DNA from: Tricholoma matsutake
Taxonomy: Eukaryota > Basidiomycota > Agaricomycetes > Agaricales > Tricholomataceae
Direction: 5' to 3'
NCBI GenBank assembly: GCA_026075535.2
Contig: AP026546.1
Coordinates: forward strand, 9,300,001 to 9,364,000
Length of the DNA stretch: 64,000 bases
Positions 21,655 to 33,135 of the stretch are shown piece by piece. How positions within the stretch are numbered: position 1 is the stretch's first letter; each line of letters starts with the position of its first letter. The notes under the pieces are model-generated. The model saw only the letters and a program-made list of their open reading frames with translations, searched no databases and was not told the origin of the DNA. The translations under genes and the position numbers were made by a program.

Positions 21655-23394
21655 AAGGGGGAGGATGATAGGTCCACTTTGTGGATTCAGCTCAGAAACC
21701 ATTTCCACATATTACAGTCAACACCCATGACACTTCAAATGCTTATGAACTTTATGAACCTTTCTCGAAGTTTTTTTGTGACACTTCAAACAACTTTGCA
21801 ACACTTCAAACAAGTTTGAATGACTTCACAGCACCTTGAATACCTTCAGCCGCCATATGCCTATCGCACCACCCTTCAGACAGATGCAGCACACCTTGCA
21901 CAAGTTAGCATGTCACATATCGAGCACCTCTGGACACGAGGAGATATGACAATGCGCTTTTAGGATGTGATTGTGGTGTTTTGACATTTTGATGATATAT
22001 TGGATCAATAGGACAGGTACCCTTAATATATTGTGACTCTACACATTTCCCTTCTCATCATTTCTCATTTATTTTCTGATTTAGAAAGTTCTTTATTGTT
22101 TTATATCTTGCCTCATGTAGTCCTCATGTTCTATTTCCTTTTTAGTACTATCTCTCAAAACTTATATAGCCTTGTACTAGCTACCTAGAAGAACAGAATA
22201 CATCATCTTCTCATCTCTATTGTCTGATTTAAAAGTAATTCTCTTGAGTCCAAGCACCCTCATCTTAGTCCTGAAGTTTAGCGGGTTACTGCAAACTTCT
22301 TCGAAAATTCCATACTAGCTTTTTGAAACTATCGTCCATCATCTATCTCCTCTCGAGATCTTGCCACATCATTATCATCTATCTTCATCGTCTTTCGAAA
22401 CTATTCTCATTTGCTACAAACCTCTCAAACTTCCTCGAACACTTTTGAACTCCTTCAAACTTTCTTGAACATCTTCAAACCTTTATTGGACCAAGCACCA
22501 TAGGACGTTTGCTTAAGTAACCTTAGATGTAGATGCATGGCTTGCTTAAGTATAAGTCGGCTTAAGCACCATATCTCCTTAAGCTCATTAAGCCCTTTGA
22601 ACAATGCTTAATCCACATGAACTTTGAATCAAACTCAGACTTAGTCATCAATTTAGTTCATCAATTTAGTCAGGTGTTCAAAGTTCAAAGTTCACCATTA
22701 AACACTGGTTATGCTGCTACTGCCTGCATCAGAGAAGTCCACATAATATAGAATGAAGCAATTTGAGGCCAAAATATATGGTTTCCAAAGGGTGGAAGTG
22801 TCAGTAGAGACATATTTATATTATTGTTATTTGTTTGGCACCTTAATTGGGTGCTTAAGCTGTGCTTGTTTATAAGCTGGCTCATGGACTGCTTAAAATG
22901 CTTATTGAGTGCTCAGTGCTTAAGCACATTAAGTAGTCCTATCCCTGTTTTGAGATTGGAGGTGCTTGAGCAGGATGGGTGCTCAAGCTTGGTGGGTCTG
23001 CTTGAGTGGGGAGCTTGCTTGAGCAGAGAGCATGCTTGAGCAAGGTGGGTGCTTGAGCAGGGAGTGGGGATAGTGCTTGAGCAGGAGGATGCTTGAGTGG
23101 GGAGGGTGCTTGAGCAGGGAGGGTGCTTTAGCAGCATGGTTGAGACAGGACATGAGCTCAGGGTGTTCAATTATTGTTTCTGTGCATACAATATTACAGG
23201 CAATATGTGCTTAAGCCGACTTATACTTAAGCAAGCCGTGCACCTACATCTTAGGTTGCTTAAGCAAACCCCCTATAGATTCATATTGGACCACTTCACA
23301 GAACCTTGTACCCCTTTGAACTTTGACAAATCTCATTGAACCTCTTCAAACTTTGGTCCCCCACTCTTGCTTAACAGTGGTGATATTTAGTACC
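21655..23394 (+). repeat. Polypurine tract and LTR-like region (G1 3' end or G2 5' end)
   Basis: The purine run AAGGGGGAGGA at 21655-21665 is followed at once by TGATAGGTCCAC, the expected arrangement of polypurine tract and 3' LTR. A TATATAG box at about 22163 precedes a pyrimidine-rich leader. The region is interrupted by the MULE-like element at 22494-23284 and resumes with CTTCACAGAACC. Its 3' end is not defined, and I could not pair it with a second copy in the window, so the assignment as an LTR rests on position. Confidence 0.5.
22494..23284. mobile_element. MULE-like non-autonomous element, copy 1
   Basis: Long inverted ends of about 70 bp are built on GTTTGCTTAAGYAACC and TTAAGTATAAGTCGGCTTAA. 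The flanks carry a 9-bp direct repeat ATTGGACCA at 22485-22493 and 23285-23293, the length typical of Mutator-like elements. The centre (22965-23140) is an irregular run of GCTTGAGCAGGGAGGGTG-like units about 15-30 bp apart. No transposase is encoded. A second copy lies inverted at 36302-37094. Confidence 0.75.
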
Positions 23395-26300
23395 ACCTCG
23401 TACCCTTCCTCTAACTTCTGTTATACCATTCAAGACCTGTTAGTGGGTTTTGTTTGGGTTTCCAGGTCAAGTATCATCACCATGCACATAGGTTGGATCT
23501 CTGCTACCACTGTGGGGAAACTGGGCACAGGGGCTGGAGTGTGCCCCCATCATCAGGATATCTGCATGCTCACCCCTGAGGGGCGAGATGAACTCCTCCA
23601 AGACCTGTTGGCACTTGTAGATGTCGAGGAAGCAAAGGATCAGGTTGCAGAGGAGATCAAGTCAGAAGTTGTAGAGGAGCAGGATTTTTCTATTTGAAGT
23701 GAGTGAACTGTATGCCCTCACTGCCTGTCTATAACTACTTCAAAGGTTTGTCAGTTGAATCCCCAGAGAATGAATCTATTACCATGACTGTTCCCCTCTC
23801 TGACCCTTTGAAGTTGGCTGAAGATGTACCTGCTCTTCCTGTCTCTCCCTCTGCTCCATGCCCCAAAATTAAATCATGGGAGTGCAAACTACCATGCAAA
23901 TATATTGTTGCATCCACTCCCTCTACACATTCCTTGAACCTAGCAATTGAACTAGAGACTACAAACACTGGACAGATACTCAGTGTCTCTGCACTCCTGG
24001 ACTCTGGTGCGACCGGTCTCTTCATTGATGCCCATCTTGCACAACAACATCGCCTGAATACTTGCTCACTCTCACATCCAATACCTGTTTATAATGTGGA
24101 TGGGTCCCCAAATGAAGCTGGTGCCATCCAAGAGGTTGCAGACCTGGTCCTCCATTACAAAGATCATAGTGAGTGTGCCCTTTTTGCTGTCACTGAATTA
24201 GGAAAGCAGAAGGTGATTTTGGGCTATCCGTGGCTTCAAGACCATAACCCAGAGGTCAACTTGCGTACCAGGGAGGTTACAATGAGCTGGTGTCCATCCT
24301 GCTGTCATACTTGTTTCATGGAAGCCAGACAAGAATGTCGTGTACAAAGGGCCTCAATACAACATACTCAGAAGTGTTGTGCCGGACCCCTGCCTATACC
24401 TGAAGTGGAGTTAGAAGGGGTTCATGATCTGATGCCAGACTCAGATGATGATGATGAGGAGCCAGAGGAAGTAGAGGAAGGTGATCAGATCTTCTACACT
24501 GTGATTCATCCATTGCACGAGGTGTGTGCTACATCGAACATATCCAAATGCCTTGCTGAGGCCTTCCCCAAAAACAATGCTGCTAAATCCTCTACTGATT
24601 CCTTGCTTCCTCATCTCCATGAGTTCGGGGATGTGTTCTCCAAGGAATCATTAGACTCTCTCCCTGCGCGCAAGCCATGGGATCACGTGATTGAACTCAC
24701 CCCAGGTGCAACCCCTTCATCCTGCAAGGTCTATCCTCTCTCTCCTGAAGAACAGCAACAGCTTGACCAGTTAATCGACAAGCACCTGGCCTCCAGATGT
24801 ATTCAACCATCAAAGTCACCCATGGCCTCTCCCTTTTTCTTTGTCAAGAAGAAGGATGGCTGACTTTGACCAGTTCAAGACTACAGAAGGCTCAATGACA
24901 TCACAGTCAAAAATTGCTACCCATTACCTCTCATCTCCAAATGTGTGAACCAGCTCTGTGGAGCCCGATACTTCACCAAGCTCAACATCCGTTGGGGCTA
25001 CAATAATGTGAGGATAAAGGAGGGAGATGAGTGGAAGGCAGCCTTTTGTACCAACCATGGTCTTTTTGAACCGCTCATCATGTTCTTTGGCCTTACTAAT
25101 AGTCCTGCCACCTTTCAGACCATGATGAATGACATCTTCCATGACCTCATCCTCAAAGGCGTTGTTTGTATCTATCTCGAACACATCCTCATCTTCACTC
25201 GCATGGTTGAAGAGCACCATTGCATCACGCACCTCGTCCTAGAACAACTTTGACTGTACAAACTCTACCTTCATCAAGACAAGTGCGAGTTTGAGAAGAC
25301 CAAGATTGAGTACCTCGGCCTGATTATCTGGGAGGGTCAGGTGGAGATGGATCCTATCAAGGTGAACAGGGTCATGGCTTGGCCAATACCCACAAACAAG
25401 AAAGAGGTGCAGTCTTTCCTGGGCTTCATCAATTTCTATTGGTGTTTTATCAAGGATTTCTGACATCATGCATGACCACTGTTTGACTTGACAGGAAAGG
25501 AGGCATGGAGGTGGGATAATGCACAACAGGAGGCTTTCAAAAAGCTTAAGGAGATGGTCACTTCCACTCCCATTCTTACCTTTGCTGACACTTTGTGCCC
25601 TTTTCATGTAGAAGCTGACAGCTCTGACTTTGTGATGGGTGCCATGTTGTCTCAGCAGTCTCCGGAGCACCAGAAGTGGCATCCTGTTGTGTTCTACTCC
25701 AAAAGCCTTAGTGCTGTAGAGTGAAACTATGAGATCCATGACAAGGAGATGTTGGTGATAATGTGTGCACTTGAGGAGTGGCAACACTTCCTTGAGGGTG
25801 CCCAACACAAGGTGGAAATTTGGATGGATCACAATAATCTTGAGTACTTTATGATGGCCAAGAAATTGAACCATCGTCAAGCTCATTGGTCCTTGTATCT
25901 ATTCAGATTTGACTTCTCCTTGCACCACTGTCCGGGTCACAGCATGGGGAAGACCAATGCCCTCTCCCAATGTGCAGACCATGGGGATGGCGGCAACGAC
26001 AATCAAAACATTGCATTATTGCAGCCAGACCTGTTCACTATTTGGGCACTGGAAGGCATCACACCCCAGGGCAAGGAGCAGGACATCCTACATGACATTC
26101 GTTGTGCAAACCATAGCGGTTTACACGACAATGTTGTTGCCCAAGTTGTTAAAGAACTGAGGAAGGGATCCACCCTGTCCTTGCATGCAGCAGAGTGGGC
26201 TGAAAAGAAGGACTTGTTGTATTTCAGGAATTGCATCTATGTCCCCAATGACCCAGACCTTCACCAGTGCATCATATCCCAACACCATGACTCACAGATT

Positions 26301-28088
26301 GTCAGTCATCCTGGATGCTGGAAGACCTTGGAGCTCACCTCATGGAATATTGGTGGCCACAAATGTCATGGCTCATTGGTCAGTATTGTTGTACTTGTGA
26401 CCTTTGCTTATGCACCAAGATTCCTCATCGCAAACCCATTGGTGAGCTACATCCTCTTCCTGTTCCAGAGAGTCATTGGGATGTTGTCAGTGTCGACTTT
26501 GTGGTGGAGTTGCGGTGATGTGCACAGTTGATTCAGTGGGAATATGCACTCCCTTCATTCCCACTCACACCACTGTCAGCGCCCTGGGTGCTGCCCAACT
26601 CTATCTCCACCATGTGTGGAAATTACATGGACTTCCTGGTGCTTTCCTCTCTGACCATGGCCCTCAGTTCATGGCAGAGTTCACTGACAAGCTGTACCAA
26701 CTTCTGGGGATCAAACTCCTTGCTTCAACTGCCTATCACCCACAAACTGATAGCCAGACTGAGCCAGTCAACCAGGAATGTCTGCATTTTCGTCAATGAG
26801 TGCCAGGACAATTGGGATGATCTTCTCCCCTTGGCTGAGTTTGGATACAACAACCATGTCCATGCTTCCACTCAACAGACCCCTTTCCTCTTGGACACTG
26901 GACAACATCTATGCATGGGATTTGAACCTTGCCAAATTCCCTCACACATTGAGATGGTGAATGAGTTCACAGAACACATGTGGGATAGCTTGGAGGAGGC
27001 AAAGGCAGCCTTAGCGAAGGCGAAGGATGACATGGCCCACTTTTACAACCACCACCATTCTCTGACCCCTCAATACAAGGTTGGTGATTGAGTTTATCCT
27101 GACTCCAGTGACATCTCCACTATGTGTCCATCCAAGAAACTTGCTCATCACTTCCTGGGACTTTTCCCTATTGTCAAGTGTGTTGGGAATGCATGCCTAT
27201 TGTTTACACCTCCCAGCCTCCATGTCCAGACTCCACCCAGTCTTCCATGTCATCAAACTCCTTCCAGCTCCCCCAGATCCATTCCTGGCACACCATTCAC
27301 ATCCACCACCACTGCCTACAGTGATCGAGGGAGAACCCCAGTATGAAGTCGAGTTGATCTTGGACAGTCAGTTGTGTCGAGGAAAACTCCAGTATTTGGT
27401 GCACTGGAAGGGTTATGGTTATGAGGAGAACTCATGGGTCAAAGATAGTGTTTAAGGGTCCGGTTCAGTCCAGTTTTTTGACCACAAGGGGGGTCAACTG
27501 TGGACCGGAACTGGTCCAAACTGACATCCAAAGTTGCAAGACTGCAACCGAACCCCAAAAGACTGGTTTGAACCAGTCTTCAGGCTGTTTTTACGAGTCT
27601 AACTAAACTATAATATATCATAGATAAAACTAATTATATTTACACCCTGCAAGCATTTGCTCACACCGGTGTTGCTAAAAGACTGAAAGAAAACAAAAAA
27701 GAACAAAATAATAGAAAAATAGCCCCACCGTCTCACGTTTGTAGCGACAGTGGGGGGTCAAGAGTGGTTGTTGTTTGTCGTCTCCTCCCCGTCACATGTT
27801 GCCACCTCCCCTGTTCTCGTTGTTGTCCATTTTGTGCTCCCTGTCATTAATCAGCCCCTACCTGTGTGCATTGTTGTTCATCATCGGCACCTCCATTACC
27901 CCCTACGAGCAGTGGCTCATAGGTGGGTTGGTGGTGCTCTGACATGGCATTGGCCATCGTCCCTGGCTGCCGTTGCTGTTGCTGTCTGGAAGTGGCAGTA
28001 CCCGTTGCCACCCTGTGAGCAGAGGCTTGCAGCAGTGACATAGGGCATGGGTGGTGTATGGTGAGGGCCCAGGTGTGTTGCATGGTGG

Positions 28089-28176
28089 CTAGGTGACGTC
28101 GTTAGTAAAAGAAATAAGATTAAACAAAAAAAAACATACTTAACAGCCCAAATGATGACTAGCATCATCTGGGCTG
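28089..28176 (-). other. P1 palindrome plus predicted intron (D2, second module)
   Basis: The palindrome at 28144-28176 (CAGCCCAAATGATG / CATCATCTGGGCTG) is followed by a GTATGT donor at 28139-28134, a long T run, TACTAAC, and a CACCTAG acceptor at 28089, giving 51 nt. The acceptor is the weakest part. Confidence 0.6.
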
Positions 28177-28372
28177 TCTGCAGCAGACCCCCCTGATTCA
28201 TTCTTGTCCCCCTGATTTGTCATCCTCATCGTCCCCGCTATTCATCATCAACAGTTGTCATCATCCAGGAAAGGGCCTGTTGCCACCCTGCGAGCAGAGG
28301 CTCACAGTGGCAGTGCTGGGCTTGTGTGCATCGTTTGGTGGGTGGGCAGCATTGTTATCAAAATGCAAAAAC

Positions 28373-28476
28373 CTAATAATGAAGAAAAACAAGTAGTTAG
28401 TAAAAGAAAGAAGAAGTGAGCTTTAAAAACATACCCTAGGGGGGCCCAAATGATGCTAGTTCATCATTTGGGCCCC
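28373..28476 (-). other. P1 palindrome plus predicted intron (D2, first module)
   Basis: The palindrome at 28441-28476 has arms GGGGCCCAAATGATG and CATCATTTGGGCCCC. On the minus strand a GTATGT donor lies at 28434-28429, CTAAC follows, and ATTATTAG ends a 62-nt predicted intron at 28373. The inner arm is AAATGATG/CATCATTT where C1 has AAACGACG/CGTCGTTT, so both arms changed together. Confidence 0.72.
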
Positions 28477-29126
28477 CTGCTTTGTGTTTGTTGGTTTGCA
28501 TGGTCATGGTTGCAGACCAGGGTGGTGACACAGTATTGTTGATGTTGTTGTTGTGGTCATGGGAAGTCTTCAGGCATATGGTGCCACTTTTGTTTTTGTG
28601 AGCAAAAACATGATCACATGGTCTGTGCGCAGCCACATGGTATAGAAGTACCCACCCAAACAACTCCTTTTATGCTCGCTTGTCCCACTCTATGTAAAAA
28701 TAACTGAAATAGTAATAGTAGTATTTATATTTTGGTCTTTTAGATATTTATTTCTGTATTTTGTGCTGAACTTATGCTATATATCTAGTAGTATAAACAT
28801 GGCTAAAAGACTGGTTAAGACTGGCTTCAACTGGTCTTACATCGGTTTTTGTGAGTTTATGAAAGTGATCAACCGACAACTGAACCAATCCCAATATAGG
28901 GTGAACCAAGACTGACAGTTCGGTCTCTTGTGGTTAAGTTCGGTTAAGAGTCCAGTCTTTTTCCGGTCTTATAGACTGGACCCTTGAACACTAGTCAAAG
29001 AGTCTGATGTGAATGCCCCTCGGTTAGTCAAGGAATTCCACCAACAGCACACTGCATTCAAATTACTGACTTTGGTCGTATGTGATTTTGAATGCATCGG
29101 GGCGATGAATCTTAGAGAGGGGGTGA

Positions 29127-29550
29127 TGTAAGGGGACTAGGGGGGACTTGGGGGGGTGCCCTATGTGTTTCTCCTATTTTTTATGTTCATCCTATATTTT
29201 TCCTCACTTCATTTCCTTCTATTCTTCATTTTCTATGATTCTTCCTTATTTTATTACTATTTTCCTTTCTATCACATTTGTGCATGTTGACAGTTTTATA
29301 TGTAGAGGCAGTGCACCCCTTCCAACATCTACCCCTTGGTATGATGTCATTTGGCAGCCTTGATCTGCCTATCTCCACCTTTTCTATTTTTAGATTATTA
29401 TTTGATTTTTGCAGTCTTCACATATACTGGGCATTGGCAAAGGGGTCCTCAGAGTTTTCTCTTTGGATTTCCCTTTGCTAGGTGCGCCTCCAATCCCTGT
29501 AATATGTAGTGTAATTTTAACTTTGGATTTCCCTTTGCTAGAGGCTGAGG
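29127..29550 (+). repeat. 3' LTR of Gypsy G2, truncated
   Basis: It begins TGTAAGGGGACTAG right after the polypurine tract of G2 and matches the inverted LTR at 8203-8637 through most of its length. The repeat pair CTTTGGATTTCCCTTTGCTAG occurs twice near its end, as in the other copy. The last 15 or so bases are replaced by palindrome-cargo sequence. Confidence 0.8.
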
Positions 29551-29788
29551 TTGCCCTTGGGCCTTATACCACCCCACGAGCAGTTGCTCATGAGGCTGGT
29601 GTGTTGTTGTTGTCTCCTGTCCCTGTGCCTGGGCATCATTCCACCCACCAACCACCCCACAAACAGTTGCTCATGAGGCTGGGGGCAGGTGGCATGTCAT
29701 TGTTCATTGCTGCCATCCCCCATTTGGATTTCTGTTTTTTTTTTTTGGAGGGGGGGGGGTTTGGGCACATCAGTGTGACATGGTGTGA
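29551..29788. repeat. Palindrome-cargo fragment
   Basis: Two P2 palindromes on GAGCAGTTGCTC or its variants (29574-29595, 29658-29678) show that this is C/D-type cargo. It is cut on the right by the short-LTR element at 29793. No terminal repeat is present. Confidence 0.55.
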
Positions 29789-29792
29789 GTAT

Positions 29793-29936
29793 TGGAGTAG
29801 GGTGTGTGGGCACCTACTCCAGTAGTCACCTGATCACCTAGCCAGTAGCCACCTGCATGTACATAGTCACATCACGCTTAGGCTATCACTAGAGCATCCC
29901 ACCAGTCTGCTATAGGAGACGGATCCATCATCTCCA
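29793..29936 (+). repeat. Left 144-bp LTR
   Basis: Direct repeat copy with TGGAG...CTCCA ends. It differs from the right copy mainly at CpG/TpG sites and near its 3' end. Confidence 0.88.
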
Positions 29937-30112
29937 TCTTGGTGATGAGAGCATGATTTGATTCACACTGTTCTCAGTCTGCTCTCAGTGGTCTCCAACT
30001 CTGCTTAGTTCTTGTTCTTGTGTTGTCACACTTGTTGCTCTCATTTGCTCTTGTTGCCAGCCTTCAACTGCAATACCAGTATAATTTCTAGCTTCACTAT
30101 TTGTCTGCTATC

Positions 30113-31963
30113 ATGCCTGGACCTGGGAACTCTCGAATCCCCACTCTGAGTACTATGCCCAAAATCGGCCCCTTTTGTAATCCCACCACAGCCATGTCAA
30201 CAGCTGTTATATGCAATAGCTTACTGCAGAGCGTCATACTAGAGCTTCTAGAGAACGGGAAGGTCAAAGCCTTTGATGAAGGAAAGAAGGAGGGCTACTA
30301 CAAAGGATATGAGGAAGGAAGCTACCTGGCTCGTGAGAACAAAGAAAATGATGTATTCGAGATGTTGAGGAAGGAAGACAAAGAAAAAGTATGGAGTACC
30401 ACACTAGAGGAAGGAAGACAAGAGGGATGCAAGAGGGGACTGAGAGAAGGAGAAGAAAAAGGGAGAACAGCTGAACGAGAGAAATGGGAGACGAAACGCG
30501 AGAGGACCAAGGTCAACAAGAGCATACAAACAGAGTCGACAACTCGTGAAACGATGGATATGAGCACTCAGACCACCCCCACCTCCATCAACGCCGCGAT
30601 GCAAACTGTGCAGGATGACAAACTGCCGTGTCTACTGAATGATGCAGGGATGTCTATCAAGCTTTGCAACACCTGTGAGACAGCAGTACAGACCAATGAC
30701 AGCCCTCAGCCCACCCTCCTGACCTCTTCTCCACCCAACAAGCCCACCAGACCTCCCATGTCACCCCTAGCAACGGCCCCATCAGCCCCATCAATGACGC
30801 CAACAACGTCGACAACCACCTCATTTCCTGCATCAAAACAGCTACCAGTGCCTCATCAATGACAGCACTCGCTGCCTAGTCGACCTACAGCCCCCCTGCA
30901 GCCTCTACAGCCCTTCATCTCACGTCCAGAACTGCCCATTGCCACCGCCACATCATTTTCAACAATGGCAACAAATTTGGCTGCAACTACCATTAAGACG
31001 ACTACTAGGGTTTCGACTTGCACCCAGATGGCTGCTGACACCCTGGAGACCATCAGCGAGGCAATAAACAATGCAGATCAACCTTCTACAGCCCAACAAG
31101 CCAATTCATGAGACAATGAGCAAATGTGTTTGTCAAAACATATCGTCTACTCAACGGAACGACTCTGTTCCCCCCTGAAGCCCAAATGAAGGTCCAGGAA
31201 GCCGTCTACAGCCCCCAGCTCACCCCAGCTCAATCCACAGCCCATCATTCCGCACCCTGAGCCCACCGCTGCTGCTACGTCACCACCAACGCTGCCTACA
31301 CCTCACATAGCTGCCAAGTCACCAACAATGTTGTCTACACCTGGGGACATCCCCCATTTGTCGTCTATGGCTCGTTCGCTGCCTACACACCCCAGAAAGC
31401 CCCAGAAAGCCCAAGCTGTTTTGCTGCATACTGCTTCCTACACCCCTGCCGTGTCACCAATGATGCCATCAACACCTTTAGATGCCCCCTGCTCACTGTC
31501 TATGCCCCTGTTCCCACCCGTACACCCCTGCTCACCCCTGCTCGACCCTAAATGAGCTGTCTTGCCACCTCCCGCACATTTTGACTGGGTCGATGATGCT
31601 GCGTCATTACCCACCACCCCCAGCACCCTGCTGCGAGATCTCTCTGGTCTGAAAACAAGCCGTACACAGCCGTTTGGGACTCTACGATGATGGACTCAAC
31701 AAAGATGACCCCCCACGCAGCATTTCTCATCTCGAAAATTTTTTAATCCAGCCTTGCCTTCTCTTGTTCTACCTCAACCTTTCGTTACTCAACGACACCC
31801 CTCTGGTATAGGCCCAGGCAAGCCCACCATCATAGTGCCCTTTGGAGGAGCACCCACACCTGCACCAGTACCTCCAGTTCCAGTACTTGACTGGGATTGA
31901 GACCCCCGTCTCCTTGATTTGGGTCAGGCACTTCGAGCTTTGGGATGGACACCCCCATGTTGA
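30113..31963 (+). pseudogene. Cargo gene of the short-LTR element, coiled-coil protein
   Basis: An open frame of 249 codons starts at the ATG at 30113 and ends at 30862. After a short N-terminal segment it has glycine-glutamate-lysine repeats (AFDEGKKEGYYKGYEEG, EEGRQEGCKRGLREGEEKG) predicted to form a charged helix, then a Thr-rich tail with repeated xxQT motifs. Beyond the stop the frame is broken but coding-like sequence resumes: FDWVDDAASLP near 31578, PSGIGPGKPTIIVPFGG near 31800, and a C-terminus DWD-stop-DPRLLDLGQALRALGW ending at 31963. I recall this DWDxDPRL...ALGW ending as a multi-copy basidiomycete protein family without known function. It could be a captured host gene or a divergent Gag-like protein of this element class. 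Confidence 0.65.
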
Positions 31964-32130
31964 GTCTTTCACTATTATATTTTTTATATCATGCATAGAA
32001 TTTTTCTGGTTACATCGTTTATATTATTTCTATACGTATTGTTTTGTTTTCAGTTTTTTTTTGTTTTCAGTTTTTTTTTGTTTTCTTTCTGTGGCGACGG
32101 GGATGTTGCCTTTTTTTGGAGGTGGGCAGA

Positions 32131-32274
32131 TGGAGTAGGGTGTGTGGGCACCTACTCCAGTAGTCACCTGATCACCTAGCCAGTAGCCACCTGCATGTAC
32201 ATAGTCACGTCATGCTTAGGCTATCACTAGAGCATCCCACCACTCTGCTATAGGAGATGGATCCGCCATCTCCA
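32131..32274 (+). repeat. Right 144-bp LTR
   Basis: Direct repeat of 29793-29936, preceded by a purine-rich tract and followed by the target duplication GTAT. Confidence 0.88.
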
Positions 32275-32827
32275 GTATGGAGGTTGGTGGGTGCTTACTA
32301 GGCAGGTACCCCCCTTCTGGGGTCTCCTGGCATCCCTTTACACCCTCCTAGCCCATGTCAACAGCCTCACATCCCATTGACTGGGGAGGAGGGGATTGGG
32401 TGGGCATGGGCATGGATTGCATGTTTTTCATCATGGCAGGTCATCCCCAGTAGTATACAACATAAAAAGCAATAAAATACAATTTGTTGATTGATAAAAC
32501 AAAAAGCAAAAAAAGAAAAAAAAGAAAAACTTATCTATGGCCCAAACAACAGTTGCTGTCGTTTGGGCCCACGTTCTGTCCAGTCAGCTCGTTTGAAGGT
32601 GGTGGAGATGGTGGGAGTGGGCATGGTGGTGCTGGTGGTGGGTGTGCATGCAGTGGTGGTGGTAGAGTGGAGAGGAGGTGGTGGTGGTGTTGAAGATGGT
32701 GGTGGTCATGGTGGTTGTGAGCTGGCAGTCATGCAATGCATGCGGCTATGCATATTCTGGTTCATGGCTGGTTACTACGCACCTTGCTTTGGTAATAAAG
32801 GCATTAAATGTATGTCAAGGAATGATT
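32275..32827. repeat. Palindrome-cargo remnant
   Basis: Apart from the P1 palindrome at 32539-32569 and GTGGTGG-rich low-complexity sequence at 32595-32725, nothing is recognised. It is probably the continuation of the C/D-type sequence cut at 29788 by the short-LTR element. Confidence 0.45.
32539..32569 (-). other. P1 palindrome with decayed donor
   Basis: Arms GGCCCAAACAACAG and CTGTCGTTTGGGCC flank a short loop. The expected donor on the minus strand reads ATAAGT instead of GTAAGT, so splicing here is doubtful. A T-rich tract follows to about 32480. Confidence 0.6.
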
Positions 32828-33135
32828 ACTTGGTAGCTCAGCAGTTAAGTGCACTGTTATGTGTGAAGACCCAAGGTCAAGTGTTTAATTCTTGTTGGAT
32901 GTGAAACTTTTATTTGGGAAAGCACGTGCATTCCAGTTATTCCAGTTATTCCAGTTATTCTGGTTATTCTGGTTAGTCCAGTTAGTCTGGTTGTGATGAG
33001 TCTGGTCAGATTCCAGGGATTCCAGGTGTAAATTTGATGCTTATTCTGACTGGAATCATGCTGCATAGGGAGAACTACATACAAAAACAATTCCACTGGA
33101 TTCCAGAAATTCCAGAAATTCTGGCTGGAATAACC
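32828..33135 (+). repeat. tRNA-like SINE candidate, copy b
   Basis: An A-box-like sequence TAGCTCAGCAGT lies at 32834-32845 and a B-box-like GTTTAATTC at 32883-32891, 38 bases apart, the arrangement of an internal RNA polymerase III promoter. A body and a tail of irregular TTCCAGTTATTCC repeats follow (32926-33135). It interrupts a P1 palindrome at 33135. A second candidate with the same order lies inverted at 61050-61322. Confidence 0.5.

Larger units (their letters stand above)
27446..28993 (-). mobile_element. D2: non-autonomous hAT-type element with cargo
   Basis: Ends are TAGTGTTTAAGGGTCCGG and ACTGGACCCTTGAACACTA, flanked by a perfect 8-bp duplication GTCAAAGA at 27438-27445 and 28994-29001. 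Inside, read on the minus strand, are a degraded TATA region near 28645, two P1-intron modules (28476-28373 and 28176-28089), P2 palindromes (28010-28037, about 27898-27921) and a P3 palindrome (about 27722-27758). It interrupts the chromodomain of G2. Confidence 0.95.
23395..29123 (+). pseudogene. G2: chromodomain Ty3/Gypsy polyprotein, interrupted
   Basis: In order I see a nucleocapsid knuckle (CYHCGETGH near 23500, frame broken after it), an aspartic protease (LLDSGATGLFID at 23994), and reverse transcriptase from about 24600. RNase H follows (VEADSSDFVMGAMLS at 25609, DHNNLEYF near 25829), then integrase (DHGPQFMAEFTDKL at 26655, AYHPQTDSQTEPVNQE) and a chromodomain (YLVHWKGYGYEENSWV, 27391-27438). 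The RT active site reads YLEH at 25173-25184 instead of YxDD, so it is dead. Several stops and frameshifts occur. Gag is almost wholly missing. Element D2 interrupts the chromodomain at 27446; its remainder continues at 28994 (ESDVNAPRLVKEFH). A purine tract (AGAGAGGGGGTGA) precedes the 3' LTR at 29127. Confidence 0.92.
29793..32274 (+). mobile_element. Short-LTR retroelement without pol
   Basis: Two 144-bp direct repeats (29793-29936 and 32131-32274) start TGGAG and end CTCCA and differ at only a few positions. The whole is flanked by the 4-bp duplication GTAT (29789-29792 and 32275-32278). A purine-rich stretch GGAGGTGGGCAGA precedes the right repeat, and a sequence resembling a primer binding site (CTTGGTGATGAGAGC) follows the left. 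The interior encodes no protease, reverse transcriptase or integrase, only the broken gene below. In size it is like TRIM elements, but it carries a protein gene. Confidence 0.88.

Noticed and set aside
22965..23140. Regular-looking short repeats resembling a CRISPR array
   Set aside because: The units vary in length and sequence, there are no unique spacers of constant size, and the setting is a fungal transposable element with inverted ends.
30113..30862. Gypsy or Copia gag
   Set aside because: There is no capsid-like domain and no zinc knuckle, and no pol follows; only its position within LTRs suggests a Gag-like role.
32834..32891. Functional tRNA gene
   Set aside because: Promoter boxes are present but no cloverleaf with paired acceptor arm can be formed, and a repeat tail follows.
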